The notes beneath the pieces are model-generated. The model was not told the origin of the DNA, did not search any database, and saw only the letters and a program-made list of their open reading frames with translations. Positions 19,834 to 30,104 of a DNA stretch of 64,000 nt are shown here, in pieces. Location: contig BROI01000003.1 of NCBI GenBank assembly GCA_027923505.1, forward strand, positions 992,001 to 1,056,000. The letters run 5' to 3'. The stretch is from Mayamaea pseudoterrestris (Eukaryota; Bacillariophyta; Bacillariophyceae; Sellaphorales; Sellaphoraceae). Position 1 is the stretch's first letter, and every line of letters begins with the position of its first letter. Both the position numbers and the translations under genes were made by a program.

Positions 19834-21408
19834 TTATTTTGTAAAATTGCCCAATCTTGTCAACCATCTTCCAACGTCGACCGAGTACTGTGCAAGATAG
19901 GCGTCCTTTGACTGCTTGTAGTTGCGAACTTTAAGCGTGTGGTGAGGAGCAATGGTAACTTTGGCGCTGACTATCATTTGGGCGGCTTTACCATCGAAGT
20001 GCAGGTCGAGGAGTTGAGCATTGTGCCCCAAATCCAACGAAATGGCTGGCAACACGGGTACAAACATTCCAAATCCTGGATTGAGCGAGATTTCGAGCCC
20101 TGGAAATGTGAGCACGTGACCTCGGCTTGTGAAACCAAGGCCGGAGCGAACCTCAAACTCAAGGATCTTGCCGAAAACAGTCTTGGCCGCGCCCCGGCAG
20201 GATATTTTGCCGTTTGGAAGGATAACAATAGTGTCAATACTGATTCGAACAGCCTTGGTGCCACGAAGCTTGAGAATACGAGAAAGTAAATTCTTGAGTC
20301 CGTTTCGTATACATCGGGAATCGACAAGATCCTCTTGTGTGAAAGTTATATTGCGCCCGTGAAACTCGAACTGGTTTAAGTAACGGTGTCCTCTGACGGG
20401 AATCGGGCTGGGAGTGAGTGACCATAAACCCAAATTTAGTCGACTGACTTCGATCCGCCCCTTGTGCATTTGGATTGCTCCAAAAACAATGCGATCAAAA
20501 TCAACACTTGCATCACAAGCAAATCTTCCCTGCACAAGGTCCAGCGTATTGCTTTGTGGGTGACAGTTGACGCAAAGGTTAACATGTGACCCTTGCGACC
20601 ACCGATCAAGGAGTCCTACTAAAATGTTTTGCACCCATGGGCGTGTTATTCGCACAAACGGCGAGCCACCTTCAACAGTAGACTCGACTGGACTGGAGGC
20701 GGCTGGCAGTTGAGTCGTCGTGAGCTGTGCTATCTCTGCTTCGAGAGCACTGGCTATCATGCTGGATGACTCTTCATTAATCTCGATTGAATCAGCAGCG
20801 GCGAACGGATTCAATTGGTCTACCGGTAGATCTTTCACCGAACAAACAATCGAAGCAGACGTTGCTTCAACTTGTCGAGACGTTTGGCCGTTTCGCGCAG
20901 TCATAGGATGTAGTGACATGTGCATGCTTTCAACCGAATTAGTCGCGTGAACAGAGACTGGATCTACCGGTAGAGTATTTTCAAAGGTTAACACATCCAA
21001 ATTATGCGACAAGTTGTGCCGCAATCGGCTTTCCTGTTCCTTTCTCAAATCAAACGGCCGACCCATCAAATTTAAAGCTTGCTGCAAATCTACTTGCTCT
21101 TGGTGAGCAACAGCAGCACTCATTTCAAGTCCTTTTCGTCGGCTCCGTCGTCGAAAGACTCTTCGTAAAACACGCTGATGCCATCCCGTCGAGTCTGGGG
21201 ATGACTGGTGATAGTCCTGACCACTGCCATCGGCGATGGCTGCCGCCATGTAATGACTTGTCGTTGTTCGTCGGATTAAAGCATTCGTTCGACGATTTCT
21301 TGCGCCAGTGATTCCGCCAGATGTTGGTGGAACAATCGTCCAACTGCTAGACGGACAAGCAAGCAAAACTGCGGCTGCTGTAGTGGCTGCGATCCGCTTG
21401 ATAGTCAT
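19834..21408 (-). CDS. DUF2993/LmeA-like protein, probably plastid-targeted
   Basis: This is a 524-residue protein. The frame is open upstream of 21408, but the first ATG that gives a signal peptide is at 21408 (MTIKRIAATTAAAVLLACPSSS), followed by WTIVPP. Trp at the cleavage site is accepted in diatom plastid presequences. A basic, disordered stretch (RRVLRRVFRRRSRRK) and a variable region lead to a C-terminal domain of about 260 residues. That domain has alternating strands and a FTQEDLVDSRCIRNGLKNLL helix followed by VRISIDTIVILPNGKISC. This resembles DUF2993 proteins of cyanobacteria and plants, a lipid-binding-like fold of unclear function. The domain call is tentative; coding status is firm because of the long frame. 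Confidence 0.65.
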   Translation of the reverse strand: MTIKRIAATTAAAVLLACPSSSWTIVPPTSGGITGARNRRTNALIRRTTTSHYMAAAIADGSGQDYHQSSPDSTGWHQRVLRRVFRRRSRRKGLEMSAAVAHQEQVDLQQALNLMGRPFDLRKEQESRLRHNLSHNLDVLTFENTLPVDPVSVHATNSVESMHMSLHPMTARNGQTSRQVEATSASIVCSVKDLPVDQLNPFAAADSIEINEESSSMIASALEAEIAQLTTTQLPAASSPVESTVEGGSPFVRITRPWVQNILVGLLDRWSQGSHVNLCVNCHPQSNTLDLVQGRFACDASVDFDRIVFGAIQMHKGRIEVSRLNLGLWSLTPSPIPVRGHRYLNQFEFHGRNITFTQEDLVDSRCIRNGLKNLLSRILKLRGTKAVRISIDTIVILPNGKISCRGAAKTVFGKILEFEVRSGLGFTSRGHVLTFPGLEISLNPGFGMFVPVLPAISLDLGHNAQLLDLHFDGKAAQMIVSAKVTIAPHHTLKVRNYKQSKDAYLAQYSVDVGRWLTRLGNFTK

Positions 21409-22204
21409 GGTGAGGAAGCCGATGTTGTGTGATGGATGACGAAAGTGCTCGTGGAGAACAAGGAAAAGCGTTCCGAAGTTCGGTTGGCCGTCTGCTTCTT
21501 GGCGCCAAAACTTCTGCCCAATGAGAAATGTCCAAATGTGGCTGACGCGTCGGGTGCAACCACCGCCGTTGCTTCGGGCTTGGTCCAACGAAGGCCGTCG
21601 ACGACACGAGCGCAGACAAGAGAAAGAGAAGCGAAGGCGAAGAGAGACAATCGACTGAACGAGCAATTGCTCTTGACTTCATGAACGGCTTCCGTCACGC
21701 AGCGCCTTTAGATATTTCAAATGAATGAGGCGAAAGATCGGACGACGATGGAGGGAGAATCACAACCATGAAACCGCGCCGGTAAAGAAGGCCAGAGCCG
21801 ATACGACACGAAAAAGAATGGCAGGAGGTGGCAGCTGGAGTACCGTTAGATAACGTAGCGACAGCATTCAACTACCGTGACGAAACGAACTACTTTACTC
21901 TATTGGTAGTCACTTACTACAATAGCTTCTACTCTTTAAACGGGTTTGTTATCTCGATCACTTTGCATCTACCCGCGGCAGATGCACAAACATTTTGATA
22001 CAGGCTAGGCAGTTTATTTCAGCGTGCACAGGCACAATGTCGAACGCCCCTCCGGTATGGAAGCGCTTCGTCATGCCTATTACTACTCTCACCGCAACAA
22101 ATTAACTGATAATCAAACTCCACTGCAGCATTTGTAAACAAGCCATGGGCTCATACTCCTTGCCATGTGTGAAGGACACGTCTCGAAACGACGCTCGTTT
22201 GTTG
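21409..22204. other. Long intergenic region
   Basis: About 800 bp lie between the DUF2993-like start and the end of the next minus-strand gene. Short frames near 21410-21700 lie on both strands and look like 5'-leader sequence. I see no repeat or RNA gene. Confidence 0.45.
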
Positions 22205-22804
22205 TCAATGTTCTTTCACTGCATCCCATGCGGACGCAACGCCAAAATTGGCACTCCCACTACCGGAAACATCGTCGGCTTTCATTCCGAAAGCATCCAG
22301 TAGAAAGAATATACAGGCCACAAAGACCACAATCACCATGAGCATCATACTCGCTTGCACATGCGGAGCATCTTCGACGGTCCATTTGTAGTCGATGGAA
22401 AAATAAGTTGGTTGGTCCTTGTTGTACACGGGATACTGATTGGAAACACTTTGAACAGATCCCGCTCGGCTGTAGATAAAATCAACTTGTAGCGACTGTA
22501 GATACTCTTGATTGTTGTTTCGGAGTGGAGTGCGAGGGATGGTCCAGAGTCCGTCTTCAAAGGTCATGGCAAACGTTTCTGATTTTTCAGCCGTCGAGCT
22601 AAACAGAAATTGAGCAGAGCTGGTCATGCCAAACAGTGGCCTTTGGCTGCGAAGAGCGTCGGAGATGTCTGCATCAAGTCGAATGTCAGTGTCGATGGCT
22701 TCACCGACGCGATAGGCGTGGACGTAGACTGCCATGCTAACTGCAGTAATCAGCCACATCAGTGCTTTCATATTTAGGTGAAACTCTATTGCGCGTATCT
22801 TCAT
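22205..22804 (-). CDS. Small single-pass membrane protein with signal peptide, unknown family
   Basis: This is 199 residues from the ATG at 22804, or 188 from the ATG at 22771, which gives a tidier signal peptide (MKALMWLITAVSMAVYVHA). The lumenal part of about 120 residues is beta-rich and ends in a WTVEDAPHV motif. One transmembrane helix follows (MMLMVIVVFVACIFFLLDAF) and a 30-residue polar cytoplasmic tail. The arrangement is that of type I membrane proteins of the secretory pathway. I do not recognise the family. The upstream region carries the triple hairpin described separately, so the gene may share control with the divergent CWC27 gene. Confidence 0.6.
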   Translation of the reverse strand: MKIRAIEFHLNMKALMWLITAVSMAVYVHAYRVGEAIDTDIRLDADISDALRSQRPLFGMTSSAQFLFSSTAEKSETFAMTFEDGLWTIPRTPLRNNNQEYLQSLQVDFIYSRAGSVQSVSNQYPVYNKDQPTYFSIDYKWTVEDAPHVQASMMLMVIVVFVACIFFLLDAFGMKADDVSGSGSANFGVASAWDAVKEH

Positions 22805-23180
22805 TCGTATGCAGACTGCATCGTCCTCTGCTCGCTGTTATATTTTCGGTCCAACTCGTCGCCATGGCCATCGAAACGAAAGGCGCGAGGATTTTCTCAG
22901 GCGGACTGTGGAGACTGTGGAGTAAACAGTAGTGCCAAAAACTTTGAAAAATATCAAAGTTATTGGCACTGTACGTTGTAGAGTAGTGCAAAAATCAAAG
23001 TTTTTGGCACTGTACAACAAAAAGTAGTGCCAACAACTTTGATTTTCAGAGTTATTGGCACTGTACCGAGTCACACCGTGTCTCGTCAATTGACCATCGT
23101 CGATTGTCGCGCACCGCACCGCAACGCCTCATCTCTGCTGCCATTCACGACCAACAACTACGAGTATACTTCTTTACATC
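22805..23180. other. Shared upstream region of divergent genes
   Basis: These 376 bp lie between the small membrane-protein gene and CWC27. The middle third is taken up by the three-hairpin array at 22931-23062. Confidence 0.6.
22931..23062. repeat. Three tandem inverted-repeat units
   Basis: Unit 1 has arms 22931-22947 and 22954-22970, 17 bp with one mismatch. Unit 2 (22985-23011) keeps a full right arm and a shortened left arm. Unit 3 has arms 23026-23042 and 23046-23062. Each arm carries AGTGCC..AACTTTGA or its complement, and each unit is followed by GTAC. Such an array can fold into hairpins in DNA or RNA, or bind a dimeric protein three times. Confidence 0.75.
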
Positions 23181-24743
23181 ATGAGCAGCGTCTACGTCTC
23201 AGAGCCTCCGACATCAGGCAAGGTCATCTTCGAGACGACCCACGGTCCGCTGGAAATTCAGCTCTGGTGTCGTGAGTGTCCAGCGACGACAAGATTTTTT
23301 CTGCAGCTTTGTCTCGACGGATTTTACGACAATATGCTCTTCCATCGAGTCGTCCCTTCCTTCTTGATTCAAGCTGGAACCATGAGACAAAGTGAAATAG
23401 CTGGTGGTGACAAGAGTACAGCGTCTACTGCCAGTAACCTGAGAATGAAGGAATATCGCGAAGCAATTCAAGCCGATCACGCGTTGGATCGACGTAAACT
23501 CGAGCTTCATTCACGCATTCGATTCAATCATCGTGGTCAAGTCAGCATGGCCTTGGCAATTGACGATCAGGAGGACGCTGAAGATTTGCAGCCCCAATTC
23601 TTCATTACTTTGGAAGAGTCAAAAAATTTGGACGGCAAGTATGTCTTGTTTGGAACCATTTCAGGCCCAACTTACTTTAACGCTGCGCGGATTGGAAGCT
23701 TAGATGTCGACCCCGAGACAAATCAGCCTGTCGACTTGGAACATGCGCCTCGGATTCTTTCAGCCAAAATTGTGGACAATCCCATGCACCAGGATTTGGT
23801 GCCGCAGCAGAAAGTGCCTTGGCGGGCGCCCAAGGATGCTTCAGACGCTTCGCGAAGGAAGAAGAAACGCATGGGTAAATTTGATAAGAACGTTCTCTCT
23901 TTTGGCGACGAACTAGACGATGTTTTGCTCCCATCCAATAATACGAGAGAAAATACGCATGCGAATGACGGAGAAGACATGAGCAAAGGCGTCGCGCCGT
24001 TAGATGGCGACGCATTACAGATGCCTTTTGCATCTGACCTTAAAAGTACACAAAACCAATTACCAGAATCGAAGGATGACAGCCGTAATTCTCAATGTCA
24101 AGTAGTGAGCTCGACAGGAGTTGAGCAAGAAACAGAAAAAGCAATGTCCTTGCAGTTCAGCTCATCGTCACATCGACATGTTGTTCCTCCGACCAAAGCA
24201 TCCGCTGACTCTAAAGAAAAGCCAATGCACCCAAAACATAAGGAGGAGACGGGAAGTGTTTTAGAGATGAGAAATGCGAAGTACCGTATATTAAAAACGA
24301 GTAAAAAGGATCGCGAAGGCGATACACTTTCCAAGTTATTTGCGTTCAAAAGCAAGGTGAAAGGTGAACTCGCTGGCTCGTCGTCCAATCAACATGAGGA
24401 CAACTCGTTGGCAGCACGAATGGCGCGGCGTGCTGAGGCGTCTGGGACTTTGGAACGAAACACATGTGCTGTGTACCATGGGCAAGTTTTGGAAAGTGAT
24501 GACGATGAAGGCCCGGGAAACAAGAACGATGGCTGGCTCAAGACTACATTCAAATGTAAGCGACACATCGACCACACGGCAGGAGGAGATGGACGCAATA
24601 TGGACGATTACGAAGTTGTCGATCCTTCTCATACGAACGATAATAATTTGGACGACGAAGACGCGGACGTGCACCGCCATCACCATGCGAACCGCCAAGT
24701 TCGGCATCATAAGCATCATAAGAAGCAAAAGTCACAAAGATAA
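23181..24743 (+). CDS. CWC27: Spliceosome-associated cyclophilin CWC27
   Basis: This is a 520-residue, intronless protein. It begins MSSVYVSEPPTSGKVIFETTHG, the characteristic start of CWC27/SDCCAG10 rather than of a housekeeping cyclophilin. The cyclophilin domain (about residues 12-195) has FHRVVPSFLIQAG, SRIRFNHRGQVSMA and QFFITLEES, and ends AKIVDNPMHQDLVPQ. The arginine of FHR is kept. Human CWC27 has lost some proline-isomerase residues, and activity here is uncertain as well. The rest is charged and helical, ending in a His/Lys-rich tail (HRHHHANRQVRHHKHHKK). CWC27 joins the activated spliceosome with CWC22/EJC factors. Confidence 0.85.
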   Translation: MSSVYVSEPPTSGKVIFETTHGPLEIQLWCRECPATTRFFLQLCLDGFYDNMLFHRVVPSFLIQAGTMRQSEIAGGDKSTASTASNLRMKEYREAIQADHALDRRKLELHSRIRFNHRGQVSMALAIDDQEDAEDLQPQFFITLEESKNLDGKYVLFGTISGPTYFNAARIGSLDVDPETNQPVDLEHAPRILSAKIVDNPMHQDLVPQQKVPWRAPKDASDASRRKKKRMGKFDKNVLSFGDELDDVLLPSNNTRENTHANDGEDMSKGVAPLDGDALQMPFASDLKSTQNQLPESKDDSRNSQCQVVSSTGVEQETEKAMSLQFSSSSHRHVVPPTKASADSKEKPMHPKHKEETGSVLEMRNAKYRILKTSKKDREGDTLSKLFAFKSKVKGELAGSSSNQHEDNSLAARMARRAEASGTLERNTCAVYHGQVLESDDDEGPGNKNDGWLKTTFKCKRHIDHTAGGDGRNMDDYEVVDPSHTNDNNLDDEDADVHRHHHANRQVRHHKHHKKQKSQR

Positions 24744-24785
24744 CGTATATAAATGCCTTTTCAGTTGCTGCTATGTATGCATAAT

Positions 24786-27041
24786 TTAGCTCCCAAATAG
24801 ACGAAAAGACTTTCCTTTCTTCCGTAGACCACCCAGTTCGTGTGCATTGATCTTTTGAGCCACTTCTTTAATGTTGCTTTCAATTTTGTCCATATTGACC
24901 TTGTCGATTGAACTGTCAGTCACAATGCGCAGAAAATCTTCCAGCATTTCTGTGTTACCGAGAATGTCGACATGGTCTGCGCTCTTTGGCCCTGCTCGCA
25001 TCGGGTCGTCGACAGAAAATTCGGCATGGTGTTCGTATTCGCGAGTAAAGACGGCGGTATTCGATGGGTTGAGCCCAGAGTCTTCTCGCTGCCAAGCATC
25101 AGCGCACATGTATCCGAGGCTGATTAATGGGACCGAGCCGTCTCCATTAACATAACGCACTCCGAGTTTGATGTTTTTGGCCTCGCTTTCCACCGTAAGA
25201 TCCATCTTCAAAACTGGGTCAGTAATATTAGCCACTAAGCCACCCTCGTCAACGGGTTCAATATTGTTTCGGCGGTAAAAATACGCCCGCTCGGTGTCTA
25301 GACCCGTTCCGTACAAGCAATACATTTTCATCTTCGGCGCGTACGGCAAAGGAGTCACCGTCGGATCGTGCCAGTTTCTGCTCGATGGTTTTGTGTCGCC
25401 ATGGAATGACATTAGCTTCACACTCGACGAGTTCTCACCAAATCCCCCACCAAATTTCGTTAGAAAGTCAAGGGTACCCTCATTTTCGTGTTCTTGTTTC
25501 AGTATAAATGGTGTGATCGCTTCGTTGATCATTGTTTCGGACCAATTACCGTCGAATGCAAGGCTACTGGTCGGACTAGCATCAGTCATTGCAATCAGAG
25601 GCGAAACCTGCGACGTAGGACATAGTAGATCATCGTCACCCCATTCCTCGCACATGTCGAAACCAGGCGACCACAAAGCATTGCCTCCTTTTGGTAGCAT
25701 GGTCCAAAGCGATCCCCATGAGGACCACAAGTCTCGCCGCACGCGCCTACCAAAAAATTGCTCCACCATGTCTCCGAAAGTTCCAATCAAGCCCGTGTCC
25801 GACATTTCTCCACTTAAAATAGCCGTCGTAGCTTTAGGGACGCCAAGATGTGAACCAGCAATGTTTATAAATGCATGCAAATGTTCGTCGACCCACTTGG
25901 AACCTGCTCCTCGTCCACCCTCGCTGGTGCTTGTCGTCACCCAGGCAAAAAAGTGATGCACGACAAGTGCACCCATGGAATGAGATGTAAGAACAACCTT
26001 TTTTCCAGTTACACGATGCATGTCCTCGATTCGGCTCTTCAACCTTGAAAAATAACCATCCCTTTCTTCCAGCAAATGGTACGCAAGACGCCAATCATAA
26101 GCTTCTAATGCCATGTTCGAAGGATTGTATCCAACATCGGCAAGATTCTCAATCACCTTGTTCCATACCCAATAATTTCCCATAAAGTAGTCAGCCGCTT
26201 CGAAGCCTTGCGACGCTCGGAGCCGCACTTCATCAGGGTCAGACCCAGTCAATGGATCTAGAATCATATGCTGTCGCCAGCAATCTCGATCGGCAATAAA
26301 ACTGCGGGCGCCACCCATGGCTGCCCACAACCGCTGTCGGAAATGCTTCTTTGCGCACGCCTTGCCTGCCCAAACTTCAAGTCCACTCGTGACAAAGCCC
26401 GGTACCATGACAATGGGATATTGCGCTTGCGCTCCTTCCGCAGTGGCCATTTGATAACCCGGCCGCTTCGTCTCCTGCGTCAAGTACGCTAGCGAGCTGT
26501 AAGCAGTCTCGTTAAACTGTGCATATATTTGGTCCACATATTGGCCCAGCTGCAAACTTTCTTCTAGCTGTAGCTGAATGCGCTCAATATGAGGAGCTAG
26601 CTGTTCCTTGACGGCCACATCCAATCGAAAGTCGTTGTTCAGCATTCCGAATCGCTTAAGACTCAATACAATGAGAATCTCGGCAATCCATAGCGCTAGC
26701 GCCAAGCCGAAGCAAAGTCTCGGCGGAGCAGGCATGCGACTTGGTGACGCACTACGGTGACTTGCATGGCTTTCTTCATCGTTACTGATATTTCCATGTT
26801 GTTTGCTGCTCGCTTTCGATTCGGGCGACGATGTTGGATCATAAGGTTCATCTTCTAAAGTTTCCGTGTCTTCTGGATCCTCCGTGTTGATAACACTAGG
26901 TGGTGCATCCGTGGACGCAGACATTCTGCCGTCCTTGCTCGTGCGCCGATGTTGCGTGCGTCCTCTTGTAGAACCTTGTTTTTGCGGTGTGGTCGACGTC
27001 TTCCGCGACTCCTTTACTCGATTGCTTTTGCCTGACAACAT
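24786..27041 (-). CDS. PDAT: Phospholipid:diacylglycerol acyltransferase (PDAT)
   Basis: This is 751 residues from the ATG at 27041; the frame is open above it, but only to a non-ATG codon. A basic, Ser/Thr-rich cytosolic N-terminus is followed by one transmembrane helix (about residues 109-128, LALALWIAEILIVLSL) and a lumenal LCAT-like domain. PIVMVPGFVTSGLEVW is the oxyanion and lid region. WRQHMILDPLTGSDP and EAYDWRLAYHLLEERD are PDAT signatures. The nucleophile is in SHSMGAL and the catalytic histidine in DHVDILGN. The enzyme transfers an acyl group from phosphatidylcholine or similar lipids to diacylglycerol in the ER, making triacylglycerol without acyl-CoA. Length and topology are as in yeast Lro1 and plant PDAT1. 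Confidence 0.9.
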   Translation of the reverse strand: MLSGKSNRVKESRKTSTTPQKQGSTRGRTQHRRTSKDGRMSASTDAPPSVINTEDPEDTETLEDEPYDPTSSPESKASSKQHGNISNDEESHASHRSASPSRMPAPPRLCFGLALALWIAEILIVLSLKRFGMLNNDFRLDVAVKEQLAPHIERIQLQLEESLQLGQYVDQIYAQFNETAYSSLAYLTQETKRPGYQMATAEGAQAQYPIVMVPGFVTSGLEVWAGKACAKKHFRQRLWAAMGGARSFIADRDCWRQHMILDPLTGSDPDEVRLRASQGFEAADYFMGNYWVWNKVIENLADVGYNPSNMALEAYDWRLAYHLLEERDGYFSRLKSRIEDMHRVTGKKVVLTSHSMGALVVHHFFAWVTTSTSEGGRGAGSKWVDEHLHAFINIAGSHLGVPKATTAILSGEMSDTGLIGTFGDMVEQFFGRRVRRDLWSSWGSLWTMLPKGGNALWSPGFDMCEEWGDDDLLCPTSQVSPLIAMTDASPTSSLAFDGNWSETMINEAITPFILKQEHENEGTLDFLTKFGGGFGENSSSVKLMSFHGDTKPSSRNWHDPTVTPLPYAPKMKMYCLYGTGLDTERAYFYRRNNIEPVDEGGLVANITDPVLKMDLTVESEAKNIKLGVRYVNGDGSVPLISLGYMCADAWQREDSGLNPSNTAVFTREYEHHAEFSVDDPMRAGPKSADHVDILGNTEMLEDFLRIVTDSSIDKVNMDKIESNIKEVAQKINAHELGGLRKKGKSFRLFGS

Positions 27042-27481
27042 GATATCAAAGAAGCGGAACCTCAAGTTTTTACCGGATTTAGATGGAAGCCTTTCACGCA
27101 GTGGAATATTGAGACTGGATCGACTTGGCTTCGTTTCCTTCAAGTTCTTTCGTCGCCGAGCTCATGCTTGTCGGACTGTTTCTCTTGCCTTCTTTTCCGC
27201 GCCAGCGCGGGCACCGCGCCATCGCGTCACAAGGAGGTTTTACGTGCGCGCCAGTCGGATTGCAACGGAATTCGAACGGGACTGGCCGACTTGCTCAGAC
27301 GTTTCTTCGTCCGCCACCACAAGCTCTGCGAAACAAGATTGTGAAGAGCAAACTACATCTGAAGTCAATTTGAACGTCTGCTACTGAGTCTGCTATTCAG
27401 CATCTATCCCTTTTCTAAAAGAGGCTGCGTAGTTGGAAAATACTCTGTCATCACTGACGAGAGATAAAGAAAAAATCGGCC
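27042..27481. other. Shared upstream region of divergent genes
   Basis: About 440 bp lie between the PDAT start and the CW-finger gene start. Frames seen here on the plus strand are the complement of the PDAT leader or random. No further element is seen. Confidence 0.45.
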
Positions 27482-29088
27482 ATGGATTCGTCTTCACGCT
27501 CACCAACGTCGCCACTGGATGACACTGCAATCTCGAACACGGACGCCTCGCAGTATCTCATCAAGGATCTCAAACAGCTGCAAGGCTCATCCATATTTGA
27601 CAAGCTTGATTTTAGCAAATGTCCCGACATGTACTTGGAGAAGCTCTTTGTGGCAAAGGCCGACTCGTACTTGCCACCGACTCCCTATCGATGTTCGTCG
27701 AGCCAAATTACGGACTGGATCAACATGACAGTCGCTGCGCAGGAGCAAGCTTTTGTGGAAATGAAAATACAGCCAACGGCACGGTTCAAGCGGCCGGCTC
27801 GACGAGTTTTGTGCAGCAAAAAGCTGGAGGATGAGGAGTCTGCCAGCTTGAATGGCGACGCTGGGGAATTTCAGGGAATCAAGGAGAAGCGAAAGATTGT
27901 GAGAAAGAAGGACAAGGTATGTTCAGACTATTGTGTGTCATCTTGCTTTTTGTGCTGTTGCTATACCGGCATTCTGTTATAGAAAGGTGAGCCTTTGTTC
28001 TCACGATCGTGTCGTCTCTTGCTCGCCAGATTGACAAGTCGTCTGATACGGAACAGCCCGCCCGGAAAAAGGCGCGCAAGCCACCTAAGAAGCTGTCCAT
28101 TCCATCAACCGATCATGAACAGCAAAGTAATGCACTGACTGGAAATGAGCTTGCCAATCAGGAAAAGGCGAATGACTTGTTGCGCAGTGAACAGTACTCA
28201 GCCATTGGTAGCATTATTTACAGTGACGATGAGGTTGAAAATGAGGTTGGTGATGATGCTGACGACGTTCAAATGTATAGAGGTAGACCCGTTGCTTTGG
28301 ACCACAAGAGCTTGCTGCAGGCGGCGCGAGTCTACATGAACACGGACAAGCGAGTGATTGATTTGAATTCGGATGAGGATGCAAACGATGCAACACAACC
28401 AAGGTCGGTGGCGTCGTCTAATCAGAAACCCATTCGCACGGCCCGCACTAGCACGACGCCACGCGGACTTGGCAGCCACAACAACAGACTCAGTATTGAC
28501 AGTCTCAACGAAGAAGAAGAGTTGTACAATGGGGCTTCCATCTTCGGACAAACACAGGGACAGAATGCAACGTGGGTCGAATGCGACAAGTGCAAAAAAT
28601 GGCGGCGATTGCGTGGAAAGGTGGATGCGTCGAAACTTCCAACTCGGTGGTTTTGCAGCATGAACAAGACGGACGCGGCTCGCGCCAAATGCTCGGCGCC
28701 GGAGGAAGCATACGACGAAGGTCAGTCGGTGACACCAGAGTCTGCGGCCGATGCACGAGCGAGGAAGCATTTTCGTGTATGGTCCAGGCGTATCAAGACC
28801 CAAGAAGCGTACGAGGCAGGTCAACCTCCCATGACACGTGGAAAAAAGAAGCAGGTTGCTGGTTCGAAGGATCCGTACGAGTGGGTTCGGTGTTGCAATC
28901 CATCATGCGGCAAATGGAGATCGCTGCTACGAGTTATGGGAGCCAAGTCGCATGTCATTGATCGCACCGCGAACGGAGAATGGTATTGTGTCATGAATCC
29001 CTGGGACGAAAAGATGGCATCGTGCGGTGCACCGCAGGAGAATCTTCCGACATTTGGTTGCCCGCCGTGGGTCCAACAAGATCCGTAG
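27482..29088 (+). CDS. Protein with two CW-type zinc fingers (two exons)
   Basis: Exon 1 is 27482-27916 and exon 2 is 28030-29088. The 113-bp GTATGT...GCCAG intron is phase 0 and gives 497 residues. The N-terminus is acidic and Ser-rich, then a basic nuclear-type stretch (KEKRKIVRKKDK / ARKKARKPPKK). CW finger 1 is WVECDKCKKWRRL...RWFCSMN...AKCSAPEE. CW finger 2 is WVRCCNPSCGKWRSL...EWYCVMNPW...ASCGAPQE; it has all four cysteines but a longer first spacing (CNPSC) and an insertion. CW domains read methylated histone H3K4 through their tryptophans. Paired CW fingers in one chain suggest a chromatin reader. An AG site at 27982, followed by a 4-nt potential micro-exon, was not used because it breaks the frame. 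Confidence 0.78.
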
Positions 29089-29322
29089 CTTGCAGCATGG
29101 CGTCTATGTAACCTGCTAGATTTGTTGAGCATTTGCCAGTGAATTGCTCATCGTGTCCGTTGTCCACCTTGTTTTTGGTCTTCTAGCTCTGGCTCTTTGC
29201 TTATAGGTCATATCGTAAGCTACCGTAGACGATGCTTTGGTTAAAGTGGCTCGCATTTTGACGAAATTCTATCTAATATACAGCTGCCATTGGACAGACA
29301 ACGCTAACAAACACTTTATAGT

Positions 29323-29829
29323 CTATAGTCCTACCTGTCTCGCAATCTTCACCAAATCGTCCTTTGTCAGCAATCCATCTTGCGCATATTGATTGATCAT
29401 CTCGTCCAACTCATCTTCCTCTAAATTTTGGTCAAGTTCCTGACAAACGCGTTGCAAGTCCTCAACAATTACAACCCCCTTGTCAGCAGTGTCCAGTAGA
29501 CGAAAGACGCGATGCGCCCGCTGCGTCTGTCGATAGGCGTCGGCAATAAGTCGTTCCAGTGCAGGAGCTGAAGCCTCATCTGCCAGCCCTTGGCGAATAC
29601 TTTCGGGATTGAGGTGCGACAAGCCCAAATCTTTGCGCAGTCGCTTGAGTAAAGTTTTTACTTGCTTGTCTATATCAACGCCTCTCTTACTACTGATATC
29701 CATCGTCCGTGATATCACGTGTTGTATCTGCTGTTGGACGTCGTTCGGAAGGTCTTCGAATGTAGGAGCTTGCTGCTTTTGACTCTTTGAAGCGCCAGGC
29801 GATTTGCGCTTGCGAGATTTTGTGGGCAT
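29323..29829 (-). CDS. EF-hand-like protein (centrin/calmodulin fold, degenerate loops)
   Basis: This is a 168-residue protein. The basic N-terminus (MPTKSRKRKSPGASKSQKQQ) looks nuclear. A helical middle is followed by two C-terminal EF-hand-like helix-loop-helix units: VFRLLDTADKGVVIVEDLQRVCQEL and DEMINQYAQDGLLTKDDLVKIA. The first loop has D-T-A-D-K-G but lacks the usual acidic end; the second has a QDG core. Calcium binding is therefore doubtful for the first and possible for the second. A basic N-terminus with a C-terminal EF pair is reminiscent of centrin-like proteins, but the length and loops do not settle this. The gene is convergent with the CW-finger gene. Confidence 0.7.
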   Translation of the reverse strand: MPTKSRKRKSPGASKSQKQQAPTFEDLPNDVQQQIQHVISRTMDISSKRGVDIDKQVKTLLKRLRKDLGLSHLNPESIRQGLADEASAPALERLIADAYRQTQRAHRVFRLLDTADKGVVIVEDLQRVCQELDQNLEEDELDEMINQYAQDGLLTKDDLVKIARQVGL

Positions 29830-30104
29830 CTTCGTCTACTGTATGCAGTAAATGTAGCAGTTCCTTGCTTCAAGACATGCGCAAGAGGATGCGCGGGACC
29901 ACAGTCGAGTTGGATTAGCGGCAGTTCATCAATGCCAGTGAAAAGTGGGTCATATTTTCCTTGAAAACTGCGTCACCAAGTTATATTTTCAACAATCGGT
30001 GTGAATGTTGTGATAGAGAGCTATCTCATCGTCGCGCTGCTGGCCTACCGGTATATTAAAAAGATCATTAACAATAAAAATTTAAATCTTAAATTAAACC
30101 ATAT

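Noticed and set aside
25294-25956. Plus-strand frame of 220 codons
   Set aside because: Complement of the PDAT catalytic domain.
27969-27986. Possible 4-nt micro-exon in the CW-finger gene intron
   Set aside because: AG and GT sites flank AAAG, but including it shifts the downstream frame; direct splicing to 28030 keeps it.
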